Notes under the pieces: generated by a model | What the model saw: only the letters and a program-made list of their open reading frames with translations | Database searches by the model: none | What the model was told of the DNA's origin: nothing | Part shown: one piece after another, positions 18,058 to 27,074 of the stretch | Layout: the number at the start of each line of letters is the position of its first letter | How positions within the stretch are numbered: the stretch's first letter is position 1 | Made by a program: the position numbers and the translations under genes | Assembly: GCA_031414805.1 (NCBI GenBank) | Contig: JANOQJ010000021.1 | Coordinates: forward strand, 25,590 to 89,589 | Direction: 5' to 3' | Length of the DNA: 64,000 bases | DNA from: JAAFIW01 sp031414805 | GTDB taxonomy: Bacteria > Pseudomonadota > Gammaproteobacteria > Burkholderiales > Burkholderiaceae_C

Positions 18058-18161
18058 GGTGGGCACTCCGGTGGTCGGGCTGAGGTGTACAGATAAAGCG
18101 GCGATCGCCCTGGTGTTTGCTGCTTAGGCAGCTATACTTTTTATAGCCCTTGTCTTGGCTT

Positions 18162-18188
18162 ACAGGTCTAACAAAATCCTAGACCTGT
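18162..18188. promoter_or_regulatory. Inverted repeat between VCBS gene and two-component genes
   Basis: ACAGGTCTA, 9 bp, TAGACCTGT: a perfect 9-bp dyad with no T-tract, so more like an operator than a terminator. A further half-like site ACAGGTA starts at 18214. It sits in the 200-bp divergent region and could bind the adjacent LuxR-type regulator (inference). Confidence 0.45.
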
Positions 18189-18257
18189 TACCTCTTGCAG
18201 ACAATCCACGAAAACAGGTAATCTGCCATTCAATACGTACGTTGACTGGAGACCGAT

Positions 18258-18956
18258 GTGTCACTGAGCGATCCTTCCTGCCACGCCACGCCGCCACCAT
18301 CTTTGGGTCGGGTGCTGGTAGTGGAAGACAACACGCCGATGTGGCATCGGTTGTCGCGCATCCTGCGCAGCTGCGGGGTGCTTGAGTCGGATATGCGGCA
18401 CGCACCCACGCTGGCCCAGGCGCGGGGCCTGCTGGCGCAATGGCCTGCCACGCTGGCGCTGGTTGACATTGGTTTGCCCGATGGCAATGGCGCGGACTGG
18501 ATTGCGCAGGTGCAGGCCAGCCACCCGCAGTTGCCATGCGTGGTGGTGTCGGCCTGGGGCGCGCCCGACACTATTTTGGGGGCGCTGCGGGCCGGTGCCG
18601 TGGGCTATTTGCTCAAGGAAGCAAGCGACGATGAAATGGGTCACTCGCTGCGCAGCATTGAGCGCGGTGGCGCACCGATTGATCCGTTTGTGGCCAAACG
18701 CATCCTGCAACTCATCGCATCAGTGGCTCCTACCTTGCCAGCTGCCGTGCAAGCCACCTCACAACCGCTGAGCCCGCGCGAGCTGGAAATACTCGGCGGC
18801 GTGGCACAGGGTTTGTCCAACGGCGAGATTGCCGATTCGCTGTCGCTTTCCAGGCTCACGGTGGAAAGTCACACCCGCAACATCTACCGCAAGCTGGCGG
18901 TGGGTTCACGCACGGCGGCGGTTCATCAGGCGCGACAGCAGGGGTGGTTGGGTTGA
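18258..18956 (+). CDS. LuxR/NarL-family response regulator
   Basis: A 232-residue two-domain regulator. The receiver has acidic pocket VVEDN, phosphoacceptor D70 (LVDIGLPDGNG) and conserved lysine (YLLKE); the C-terminal LuxR helix-turn-helix reads LSPRELEILGGVAQGLSN, then LTVESHTRNIYRKL. The start is GTG 18258, with GGAG 6 nt upstream. It overlaps the following kinase gene, which is its obvious partner. The VCBS-repeat gene is transcribed divergently, so that gene is a candidate target. Confidence 0.92.
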   Translation: MSLSDPSCHATPPPSLGRVLVVEDNTPMWHRLSRILRSCGVLESDMRHAPTLAQARGLLAQWPATLALVDIGLPDGNGADWIAQVQASHPQLPCVVVSAWGAPDTILGALRAGAVGYLLKEASDDEMGHSLRSIERGGAPIDPFVAKRILQLIASVAPTLPAAVQATSQPLSPRELEILGGVAQGLSNGEIADSLSLSRLTVESHTRNIYRKLAVGSRTAAVHQARQQGWLG

Positions 18957-20815
18957 AGTACCTACTACTGTTTGTGCTGTGGTGTTTCACAGCGTTGGCA
19001 CCAGCGCAGCCACAGCCTGGCGCACCGCTGCAGGGCAGCTCGCTGGTGCTGCAAGACGCCCAGGCGGTGCGTGGCCAGGCCACCGACGAAGCGCCACCAG
19101 CCGATGGATGGCAAAGCGTGACCCTGCCCGACATCTGGGCAAGCCGCTGGCCCGAGCACAACGGCGTGGTGTGGTACCGCCTGAGCTGGGAACAGGCGGA
19201 CGCGACGCAACCCACCGGTCTGCTCATGAACTACCTGGTGATGGCCGGTGCGGTTTACGTGAATGGCAGCCTGATCGGGCGTGATGTGCAACTGACCGAA
19301 CCATTGACACGTGCCTGGAACACGCCACGCTACTGGCTGCTGGCCCCCCCGGTGCTGCGGTCTGGCACCAACACCGTATGGGTGCGGGTACACGGTGCGG
19401 CAAGTCACCAGGCAGGCTTGGGCGCTTTGACGGTAGGCCCTGCCGCTGTCATGGCCGATCGCTACCAGGGCACGCGCATGTGGCGGCACGACGCGCAGCT
19501 ACTCGGCTTGGGCATTTGCGCCACCATCGTGTTTTTCTTCGGTGCCCTGTGGTGGATGCGCCGCCAGGACACGGTGTATGGCTGGATGGCCTTGACACAA
19601 GCCTTCTGGCTCGTGGTGGGCAGCAACCACATCGTCACCACCCCCTGGCCTTTTGGCAGCAACAGCGCCTGGCAAGCCTTTAACTCAGCCGCCTTGCTGG
19701 CCTACGCCTGCTGCTTTGTGGTGTTCAGCTGGCGCTTCTGGCGGCAACGCCATCCGCGGCTGGAAAAAATGCTGGGTGCACTGGTCATCGTCACCTGGGC
19801 AGCGTTGGCCCTGACGCCTTTAAGCCAGCTGGAAAACCTGCGTGCTTTGGTGGCCCTCGTCAGCACCTTGCTCAGCTGGAGCGGTTGCCTGCTGTTTGTG
19901 TTCAAAGGTCTGGCCAGTCGGCAAACCGATGAGCGCTGGTTGTCTTTGTGCATGGGTAGCGTGGTGGCTTTTGGCGCGCACGACCTGCTGGTTTTTTTGA
20001 AGGTTGTCAGCAGCAACATGTATTACTCCAACCTGGCGGCAACCCTGCTGGCTTTGGGCATGGGCTTGGTGCTGGCGTTTCGCTTCGTGAGTAGCCTGCG
20101 CCATATCGAAGGCTTTAACCTGGTGCTTCAAACCCGGGTGGATGCGGCGAAAGCCGAACTGGCCAGCACGCTGCAACGCCAGCACCAGCTGGAAGTAGTC
20201 AACGCACGCCTGAGCGAACGTGTGGAGCTAGCGCGGGATTTGCACGATGGCCTGGGCGGCATGCTGGTGGGCAATATTGCCGCACTGGAGCAAGACCCTG
20301 GCAAGGCCAGCACGCCCCAGCTGCTGGGCGTGCTGAAAGACCTGCGCGACGACCTGCGCCTGATTCTGGAAACCACCGGCTCCCAGGAGACGGGTCAGCA
20401 CAGCTTGACCGACATGCTGGCACCCCTGAGAAGGCGCTTTTCGCACCTGCTAGAGGCCGGCGGCATGCAGTGCCATTGGCAGACAAGCCAGCTACAGGCG
20501 GTTTATCTGCGCACATCACAAGCGCTGGATTTTTTGCGGCTGCTACAGGAGGCCTTGACGAATGTGCTCAAACACAGCCGTGCGAAGCACGTGCAGATCA
20601 CCGTGTTGCGCGACGAGCAGGGCTTGCAGCTTGTTGTGCAGGACGATGGTGTGGGTCTGGCTGTTGGCGAAGGACAAACCGACAAGAACGGCGGTGGTCA
20701 GGGCTTGGCCAGTATGCAGGCCCGCGCCAAGCGCCTGGGCGCTGTGTTGCAGATCGAGACAGCGCCCGGGCGAACCTGCCTGTCAATGCACATGCCACTG
20801 GCAAGCCGCTTGTGA
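18944..20815 (+). CDS. Membrane sensor histidine kinase (DHp_3 type) with 7TM sensor
   Basis: A 623-residue kinase. It has a signal peptide, a ~150-residue periplasmic beta-rich region resembling the 7TMR-DISM extracellular domain (GVVWYRLSWEQ), then about seven membrane segments from ~190 to ~385, a coiled coil, a HisKA_3 phosphoacceptor H434 (ARDLHDGLGGM) and a C-terminal HATPase (EALTNVLKHS; DDGVGL; GQGLASM). The start used is GTG 18944; TTG 18953 (KYLLLFVLW) would overlap the regulator stop exactly and give a tidier signal peptide. It should phosphorylate the upstream LuxR-type regulator. Confidence 0.88.
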   Translation: MVGLKYLLLFVLWCFTALAPAQPQPGAPLQGSSLVLQDAQAVRGQATDEAPPADGWQSVTLPDIWASRWPEHNGVVWYRLSWEQADATQPTGLLMNYLVMAGAVYVNGSLIGRDVQLTEPLTRAWNTPRYWLLAPPVLRSGTNTVWVRVHGAASHQAGLGALTVGPAAVMADRYQGTRMWRHDAQLLGLGICATIVFFFGALWWMRRQDTVYGWMALTQAFWLVVGSNHIVTTPWPFGSNSAWQAFNSAALLAYACCFVVFSWRFWRQRHPRLEKMLGALVIVTWAALALTPLSQLENLRALVALVSTLLSWSGCLLFVFKGLASRQTDERWLSLCMGSVVAFGAHDLLVFLKVVSSNMYYSNLAATLLALGMGLVLAFRFVSSLRHIEGFNLVLQTRVDAAKAELASTLQRQHQLEVVNARLSERVELARDLHDGLGGMLVGNIAALEQDPGKASTPQLLGVLKDLRDDLRLILETTGSQETGQHSLTDMLAPLRRRFSHLLEAGGMQCHWQTSQLQAVYLRTSQALDFLRLLQEALTNVLKHSRAKHVQITVLRDEQGLQLVVQDDGVGLAVGEGQTDKNGGGQGLASMQARAKRLGAVLQIETAPGRTCLSMHMPLASRL

Positions 20816-20835
20816 TCTATGACGAAATGGGCCGA

Positions 20836-20878
20836 TAGCCCTTATCAATACTGCTCAAGCAGCTATTGAAACAGGAGC
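20836..20878 (-). repeat. Family A repeat copy, partial
   Basis: Read on the minus strand: GCTCCTGTTTCAATAGCTGC, TTGAGCAGTATTGATAAGGG, CTATC. The distal arm is missing. It separates the kinase gene from the convergent acyl-CoA synthetase gene. Confidence 0.8.
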
Positions 20879-20934
20879 AACCCTGGGGGTCAAACAGTCA
20901 GCAGGTGCCTGTACCGCCTGGATATTCGACCCGT

Positions 20935-22644
20935 TCACTCTGCTTTCAACGCGTCATCAAAAAACTCGAGCGCCCCGCGCACCACTGGCATCGCCCTGCC
21001 CGCTTCCCGTTTTCGCATTTCCACCCGACGAATTTTGCCGCTGATGGTCTTGGGTAACTCAAAAAACTCCAGGCGGCGGATGCGTTTGTAGGGGGCCAGC
21101 TTGTCGCGGCAAAACTGCAGGATGGACAGGGCCGTGGCCTCGTCGGCGGTGTAGCCGGGGGCCAGCGCCACAAAGGCTTTGGGTACAGCCAGTTTCAAAG
21201 GGTCGGGTGATGGCACGACGGCGGCTTCCAGCACGGCGGGGTGTTCGATCAGCACGCTTTCGAGCTCGAAGGGGCTGATGCGGTAGTCGCTGGCTTTAAA
21301 AACATCGTCGGCGCGGCCCACGTAGGTGATGTAGCCGTCGGCGTCGCGCTGGGCCACGTCGCCAGTGCGGTACAGGCCGTCTCGCATCACATCAGCCGTT
21401 TTGGTGGCGTCGCCTTCGTAGCCGCGCATGAGGCCCACGGGGCGGTGGGCCAGGTCGAGGCAGATTTCGCCTTCATCCGCTCGTTGCTCGTCGGCGTTCA
21501 GCAGCACCACGCGGTAGCCGGGCATGGGTCGGCCCATGGACCCCAGTTTGGGCAGTTGGCCGGGGGAATTGCCGATGGCGCAGGTGGTTTCGGTCTGCCC
21601 AAAGCCGTCGCGAATCGTCAGGCCCCAGGCGGTTTGTACGGCGTTGATGACTTCGGGGTTCAGCGGCTCGCCAGCGGACAGCAACTCGCGCAATTGCACA
21701 GCGTAGGTGCTGAGTTTTTCCTGAATCAACATGCGCCACACGGTGGGCGGTGCGCACAGGGTGTTGACGCCCTTGTCCACCAGCACCTGCAGCACGCGCT
21801 TGGCATCAAAGCGGGCGTAGTTAAAGATAAAAACGGTTGAACCCGCGATGAAGGGCGCGAAAAAGCAGCTCCAGGCGTGCTTGCCCCACCCGGGCGAGGA
21901 GATGTTCCAGTGCACGTCGCCGCTTTGCAGGCCAATCCAGTACAAGGTGGACAAATGCCCCACTGGGTAGCTGGTGTGCGTGTGCTCCACCAGCTTGGGT
22001 TGGCTGGTGGTGCCGCTGGTGAAGTACAGCAGCAGTGGCTCGTCGGCACGCGTCGGTACGCTCGGCTCGTAGTGCGTGGGGGCGCTGAGCGAGTCGCCAA
22101 AGTCAGTCCAGGTGTGGGTCGATTCACCACGGGTGCCGACGGTGATGCGGATCAAGGGTTTGGGTGCATAAGCATCCAGCCCGTCAAACTTGGTGCAATG
22201 CGCCGTGCCGGTGACCACCACATGGGCCTGACCGCGCTCCAGGCGGTCAATCAGGTCGTCGCGGCTGAGCAGCGCGGTTGCGGGAATGATGACCGCGCCC
22301 ATCTTGATGCAGGCCAGCATCAGCTCCCACAGCGGCATCTCGTTGCCCAGCATCAGCAGCACGCGGTCGCCGCGCTGCACGCCCAGGCCCTCCAGCCAGT
22401 TGGCCACCTGGTTGGAACGCTCCGACAGTTGCGCATAAGTCAGCTTCTGCTCGCTGCCGTCGTCGCCCACGATCCACAACGCCAATTTTTCAGCCTGTGT
22501 GGGATCGCTGGCAAGCGCGTCGAAATGGTCGAGTGCAAAGTTGAAGTGGCTGGGCTCTGGCCACTGAAAGCCCGCCACGGCGGCGGCGTAGTCGGTGCGG
22601 TGGGCGAGCAGGAAATCGCGGGCGGCGCGGAAGGTGTTGGTCAT
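20935..22644 (-). CDS. AMP-forming acyl-CoA synthetase
   Basis: A 569-residue member of the ANL superfamily that makes acyl-CoA from a carboxylate, ATP and CoA in the cytosol. P-loop-like motif YFTSGTTSQPKLVEHTH, the FGQTET motif, the hinge region YRTGDVAQRDADGYITYVGR with DDVFKASDYRISPFE, and the catalytic lysine near the C-terminus (PKTISGKIRR). This resembles the medium-chain/acetyl-CoA synthetase-like branch; the substrate cannot be read from sequence. The start ATG is at 22644. A family A repeat begins ~20 bp upstream. A P450 gene follows upstream in the same direction. Confidence 0.88.
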   Translation of the reverse strand: MTNTFRAARDFLLAHRTDYAAAVAGFQWPEPSHFNFALDHFDALASDPTQAEKLALWIVGDDGSEQKLTYAQLSERSNQVANWLEGLGVQRGDRVLLMLGNEMPLWELMLACIKMGAVIIPATALLSRDDLIDRLERGQAHVVVTGTAHCTKFDGLDAYAPKPLIRITVGTRGESTHTWTDFGDSLSAPTHYEPSVPTRADEPLLLYFTSGTTSQPKLVEHTHTSYPVGHLSTLYWIGLQSGDVHWNISSPGWGKHAWSCFFAPFIAGSTVFIFNYARFDAKRVLQVLVDKGVNTLCAPPTVWRMLIQEKLSTYAVQLRELLSAGEPLNPEVINAVQTAWGLTIRDGFGQTETTCAIGNSPGQLPKLGSMGRPMPGYRVVLLNADEQRADEGEICLDLAHRPVGLMRGYEGDATKTADVMRDGLYRTGDVAQRDADGYITYVGRADDVFKASDYRISPFELESVLIEHPAVLEAAVVPSPDPLKLAVPKAFVALAPGYTADEATALSILQFCRDKLAPYKRIRRLEFFELPKTISGKIRRVEMRKREAGRAMPVVRGALEFFDDALKAE

Positions 22645-22662
22645 GTGCTTTCCTCAGTCGAT

Positions 22663-22728
22663 TTACTACGTTTTTGATAGCTGCTTGAGCAATGAATACA
22701 TGGGCTGGTGGCAGTTTTTGCTTGAAAA
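22663..22728 (+). repeat. Family A repeat, full-length
   Basis: TTACTACGTTTTTGATAGCT, GCTTGAGCAATGAATACATG, GGCTGGTGGCAG, TTTTTGCTTGAAAA. It lies directly upstream of the acyl-CoA synthetase start, and the family B hairpin element begins 35 bp further on, the same order as at 63684-63890. Confidence 0.9.
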
Positions 22729-22763
22729 TCGCAAATCATAAATACTCAAGCGATTGCGCGTGT

Positions 22764-22884
22764 CTTGCTCCTTCCCCTGCCGGGGGAAGGCTGGGATGGG
22801 GGCACGGGTGACAAAGCGCTGGAAAACCGATGTAGCGCTCATGCCCCCATCCCGACCTTCCCCCGAAAGGGGAAGGAGCGAAGC
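22764..22884. repeat. Family B element: long GC-rich inverted repeat
   Basis: Two arms flank a ~50-bp middle. The left arm has CTTGCTCCTTCCCC, a short loop, GGGGAAGGCTGGGATGGGGG; the right arm has CCCCCATCCCGACCTTCCCC and GGGGAAGGAGCGAAG. Each arm is itself a hairpin (CCTTCCCC/GGGGAAGG) and the two arms pair with each other. A second copy lies at 63776-63890. With the family A copy it fills the 250-bp gap between the P450 and the acyl-CoA synthetase. Confidence 0.85.
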
Positions 22885-22895
22885 CCTTCGTCACT

Positions 22896-24343
22896 TCACG
22901 CCCTCGCCCGCAAACGCATCCGCAGCCCCACTGGCTGCATCGTGAAAGCCAACAGCTCGCGGGCCTCTTGCCCGTCAGGGGTAGAGATGGCAGTGATGTC
23001 GAAGTGGCTCAGCAGCACCGCCATGGCCATCTTCATTTCCATCAGCGCCAGGTAGCGGCCGGGGCAGATACGCGGGCCAGCACCAAACGGCATGGACACG
23101 CGTTTGACAGACTGGGCAGACAGCTGCGCGCCGGCATCACCGTCTGATGCCGCCGACAACCAGCGCTCGGGCTCAAACGCGGCTGCGCGTGGCACCAGAT
23201 CGTCGCGCAAGCAATCGCGGCGCATGACCGGGAACACCATCACGCCTTTGGGCACCAGCACATCGCCCACTGGCGTGTCGCGCAGAGCCTGCTGGGGGAT
23301 GGACGCTGCCACGGGTTTGAGCCGCATGGTCTCGTGGGCACAGGCCTCAATGTAGTCAAGCTGGGCGATCTGCTCAAAGCTGGGCACCGGGCTGCCGCCC
23401 ACCACGCCACGCACCTCAGCCACAGCCCGCGCCAGCGTGGCGGGGTTGCGCACAGCAAGTGCAGCATCCAGGCGATGGTGTTGGCGGTGGTGTCTTCACC
23501 GGCCAGCAGCATGATGAGCACATTGCCCGCCACCTGTTCGTCGTCCATGCCACTGTCGGGCACATCGGCGGCGGCCAACATGGCTTCCAGCAGGTTGGTG
23601 GGGCGCTCGCGCAGCGCCGGGTTGGCCTGCATGCGGTGGCGGGCCTGCTGTACAAAGCCGGCAACGGCCAGGTTGACCTGTTTCACGCTCTCGGCCAATT
23701 CACGGTTGGCCCGCGTAGGCAGGCGGTGTGCAATAGAAAAAGGCTTGATCGCGCGGTGAAACAGCGCCGGAAAAATCTTGTCCAGGTGTTTTTGAATCAC
23801 ATCACCATCAGACTGCAGGGTGTTGACCTCTGCGCCAAAGGCCAGCCCAGCAATCGTGTCCACCGTGTAGCGCATCAAGTCGGCTTGCAGGTCAATCTCG
23901 TCAGCAGCCCTCCAGCGCTGCACCAGGCGCTGCGCTACGACTTGCAGCTTGGGGAAGTAGCGGCGCACGTGGGCGGGGTCGAAGCCCGCCATGACCATGC
24001 GGCGCTGGCGCTTCCAGGTGTCGCCGTTGACGATGAACAAGCCCAGCGGCAGGCCCATATCGCTCCAGATATCTTCCAGCCGTGCAGTGCGGCGAAAGCC
24101 ATCAGGGCGATCGCGCAACACGGTGGCAATCATTTGGTGGTCGCCCACCACCAGCAGCCTGCGTTTGCCTATTTGCAAGCGAAACATCGGGCCAAACTCA
24201 TCGCACCAGGCTTCCAGTTGCTGATGCAGGCGATCAGGCTCCAGCTGGAGCGCGTTGCCCAGCACCGGCAGGCGGCGTGGGCCAGGCACATCTTCAAAAG
24301 CCCGCAAGGGTTTTGAGGTTGCGGATGCAGTGGCCGCAGTCAT
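22896..24343 (-). pseudogene. Cytochrome P450, split by a single-base frameshift
   Basis: The sequence of a full-length bacterial P450 (~480 residues) is present but in two frames. The first frame (from ATG 24343) carries the proline-rich N-terminus, the C-helix region (GDTWKRQRRMVMAGF) and the I-helix (LAGEDTTANTIAWML). The frame is lost after MLHLL near 23450 and resumes as RNPATLARAVAEVRG with the ExxR motif (ETMR) and the heme ligand cysteine (FGAGPRICPGRYLA). One missing base explains it. It could be a real null mutation or a sequencing error; all signature residues are otherwise intact. It starts 3 bp after metY and probably belongs to its transcript. Confidence 0.8.
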
Positions 24344-24346
24344 GGT

Positions 24347-25624
24347 TTAAACGGCGTCCAAGGCCTGGTTCAAATCTTCCAGCAAATCATCAATGTGCTC
24401 AATGCCCACCGACAAGCGCACCATGCCTTCGCTCACGCCGGCTTTGGCCAGCTCTTGCGGGTTGAGTTGGCGGTGGGTGGTTGATGCGGGGTGACAGGCC
24501 AGCGACTTGGCGTCGCCGATGTTGACCAGACGGGTGAACAGCTTGAGCGCGTCCTGAAACCGCGCGCCAGCCTCTCGGCCTTCGCTGGCTTTGAGGGTGA
24601 AGCTGATGATGCCGGAGGCACGGCCGCCCATCAGTTGTTGCACCAGCGCGTGGTCGGCATGGTCGGGCAGGCCCGCGTAGTTGATGGACGCCACTTTGGA
24701 GTGCTGCTTCAAATGCTGCGCTACCTTCATGGCGTTCTCGCAGATGCGGTCCATGCGCAGGGCCAGGGTTTCAATGCCTTGCAAAATTTGAAACGCATTC
24801 ATCGGACTAAGTGCCGCGCCCATGTTGCGCAGCGGCACCACGCGGCAGCGGCCAATGTAGGCGGCGGGGCCCAGGGCCTCGGTGTAGACCACGCCGTGGT
24901 AGCTCACATCGGGCTCGTTCAGGCGCTTGAAGCGTGCCTTGTGCTGCGCCCACGGAAACTTGCCCGAATCGACCACCGCGCCGCCAATGGTGGTGCCGTG
25001 GCCGCCCAGGTATTTGGTCAGCGAATGCACCACGATGTCGGCGCCATGCTCAAACGGGCGGCACAGGTAAGGACTGGGCACGGTGTTGTCCACGATCAGG
25101 GGCACGCCATGCTCATGTGCCACCTTGGCCAGCGCCGCAATGTCGGTGATGTTGCCCAGCGGGTTGCCCACCGACTCGCAGTAGATGGCTTTGGTGCGCT
25201 CGTCGATCAATTTGCCAAAAGAGGCGGGGTCGCGGTAGTCGGCAAAACGCACCTGAATGCCCATTTGGGGAAAGGTGTGGGCAAACAGGTTGTAGGTGCC
25301 GCCGTACAGAGTGGATGCCGACACGATGTTGTCGCCCGCCTCGGTGATGGTCTGAATGGCGTAAGCAATGGCCGCCATGCCAGAGGCCACCGCCAGCGCG
25401 CCCACGCCGCCCTCCAGCGCCGCCACACGGGCCTCCAGCACGCCGTTGGTGGGGTTCATGATGCGGCTGTAAATGTTGCCGGCCACCTTCAGGTCAAACA
25501 GGTCTGCGCCATGCTGCGTGTCGTCAAACGCGTAGGCCACCGTCTGGTAAATGGGCACCGCCACGGCTTTGGTGGTCGGGTCTGGGCTGTAGCCGCCGTG
25601 TACGGCGATGGTTTCGATTTTCAT
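24347..25624 (-). CDS. metY: O-acetylhomoserine aminocarboxypropyltransferase (sulfhydrylase)
   Basis: A 425-residue Cys/Met metabolism PLP enzyme, length and features as for MetY. The N-terminus has the motif ETIAVHGGYSPD; the PLP-lysine is in VVHSLTKYLGGHGTTIGG; SRIMNPTNGVLEARVAALEGG is also typical. It makes homocysteine from O-acetylhomoserine and sulfide. The start chosen is ATG 25624 with AAAGG upstream; the open frame extends 40 codons further without family similarity. It is transcribed divergently from dapC. Confidence 0.9.
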   Translation of the reverse strand: MKIETIAVHGGYSPDPTTKAVAVPIYQTVAYAFDDTQHGADLFDLKVAGNIYSRIMNPTNGVLEARVAALEGGVGALAVASGMAAIAYAIQTITEAGDNIVSASTLYGGTYNLFAHTFPQMGIQVRFADYRDPASFGKLIDERTKAIYCESVGNPLGNITDIAALAKVAHEHGVPLIVDNTVPSPYLCRPFEHGADIVVHSLTKYLGGHGTTIGGAVVDSGKFPWAQHKARFKRLNEPDVSYHGVVYTEALGPAAYIGRCRVVPLRNMGAALSPMNAFQILQGIETLALRMDRICENAMKVAQHLKQHSKVASINYAGLPDHADHALVQQLMGGRASGIISFTLKASEGREAGARFQDALKLFTRLVNIGDAKSLACHPASTTHRQLNPQELAKAGVSEGMVRLSVGIEHIDDLLEDLNQALDAV

Positions 25625-25748
25625 GGTGTGCCTTTGTTCAGTTTGGAAAGCCTGCGAAGTATCGTGTGAAGTCGAGTCTGCGGATGCAACCGCCCACCCA
25701 GCTATTTTGTCGCGTATTGATGGGTGGTGTGTCGATAAACTCAAGCGT

Positions 25749-27074
25749 ATGAACCCACTCCTGCATCGCTTGCAGCCCTACCCTTTCGAGCGGCTCAAGC
25801 AACTGTTTTCTGGCATCACGCCGTCAGCAGACTTCAACGCCATCAGCCTGGGCATAGGCGAGCCGCGGCACGCCACACCGGCGTTTATTCAAACCGCCAT
25901 TCACGATGCGTTTGCCGGCTTGGCTACTTACCCGGCGACCGCTGGCGACTTGTCACTGCGCCAGTCGTTCACTGCCTGGCTGCAGCGCCGCTACGGCCTG
26001 AGCCTGGACGCGCAGACCCAGGTGTTGCCTGTCAACGGCTCGCGCGAGGCGTTGTTTGCGCTCACGCAAACGGTGGTGGACCCCGGCGCAGGGGCTGTCG
26101 CCGCGCTGGGCCGCCCCGAGCAAGACACGGCCCCACGCCACCACGAAGGCAGGGGCCCTGCCCTGCTGGGGGGCAGCGAACCACACGCAGTGGGGAGCGT
26201 GGGGGCTTATGTGGTGTGCCCGAATCCGTTCTATCAAATCTACGAAGGCGCTGCCCTTCTGGCCGGGGCTACGCCGTACTTTGCTCCCAGTGACCCGGCG
26301 CGCAACTTTGCGGTGGATTGGGACCGTGTGCCCGCAGACATTTGGCAAAAAACGCAGCTGTTGTTCGTCTGCTCACCTGGCAACCCCACCGGCGCAGTGA
26401 TGCCGCTGTCTGAGTGGCAAAAGCTGTTTGAGCTGAGCGATCAGCATGGCTTTGTGATTGCCTCTGACGAGTGCTACAGCGAGATTTACTTCCGCGACGA
26501 GCCACCATTGGGTGGGTTGGAAGCCGCTGCCAAGCTGGATCGCAGTGACTTTAAAAACCTCATCGCCTTCACCAGCCTGTCCAAACGCAGCAATGTGCCC
26601 GGGCTTCGCAGCGGGTTTGTGGCGGGCGATGCGAAGCTGATCAAACCGTTCTTGCTGTACCGCACCTATCACGGCAGCGCCATGAGCCCGCTGGTGCAAG
26701 CCGCCAGCCGGGCCGCCTGGGCTGACGAGGCGCATGTGGTGGCCAACCGGGCGCTGTACCGGGAAAAGTTTGCCCAGGTCACGCCGCTGCTGGCGCAGGT
26801 GCTGGACGTGCAACTGCCCGATGCGGGTTTTTACCTGTGGGCAGCGGTGCCTGGCACCAACGGCCCGGGTGACGATGTAGCCTTCGCGGCGCAACTGCTG
26901 GCTCAATACAATGTGACGGTGTTGCCCGGCAGCTATCTGGCGCGAGAAAGCCAGGGTCACAACCCTGGTGCAGGCCGCATCCGCATGGCGCTGGTGGCAG
27001 ACACCGCGCCTTGCCTGGAAGCAGCCCGGCGCATCGTTCAATTCACTCAATCCAATTTCCCTTCACGCACATGA
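25749..27074 (+). CDS. dapC: Succinyldiaminopimelate transaminase DapC, with repeat-derived insertion
   Basis: A 441-residue fold-type I aminotransferase acting in the succinylase branch of lysine/meso-diaminopimelate synthesis. Typical motifs: ISLGIGEPRHATP, CSPGNPTGAVMP, SDECYSEIYF, and the PLP-lysine in TSLSKRSNVPGLRSG. Residues ~115-153 (from GAVAALGRPEQD to EPHAVGSVG) have no counterpart in DapC proteins as I know them; they are encoded by a GC-rich repeat inserted in frame at ~26091-26208, between DPGAG and YVVCPNPFYQIY. The start ATG is at 25749. The stop overlaps dapD as ATGA. Confidence 0.9.
   Translation: MNPLLHRLQPYPFERLKQLFSGITPSADFNAISLGIGEPRHATPAFIQTAIHDAFAGLATYPATAGDLSLRQSFTAWLQRRYGLSLDAQTQVLPVNGSREALFALTQTVVDPGAGAVAALGRPEQDTAPRHHEGRGPALLGGSEPHAVGSVGAYVVCPNPFYQIYEGAALLAGATPYFAPSDPARNFAVDWDRVPADIWQKTQLLFVCSPGNPTGAVMPLSEWQKLFELSDQHGFVIASDECYSEIYFRDEPPLGGLEAAAKLDRSDFKNLIAFTSLSKRSNVPGLRSGFVAGDAKLIKPFLLYRTYHGSAMSPLVQAASRAAWADEAHVVANRALYREKFAQVTPLLAQVLDVQLPDAGFYLWAAVPGTNGPGDDVAFAAQLLAQYNVTVLPGSYLARESQGHNPGAGRIRMALVADTAPCLEAARRIVQFTQSNFPSRT
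26091..26208. repeat. In-frame GC-rich repeat insertion in dapC (family D)
   Basis: About 118 bp (~39 codons) beginning around CTGTCGCCGCGCTGGGCCGC and ending with GTGGGGAGCGTGGGGGCTT. The flanking codons join into an uninterrupted DapC motif if it is removed. I recall similar GGGCCGCCCC/GTGGGGAGCGTGGGGGC elements dispersed in Comamonadaceae genomes; no second copy is in this window. Confidence 0.6.

Noticed and set aside
18100..18145. Another family A copy near the VCBS start (GCTGCTTAGGCAGCTATAC)
   Set aside because: Similar only at GCTGCTT and AGCTAT; the arms do not match, so I did not count it.
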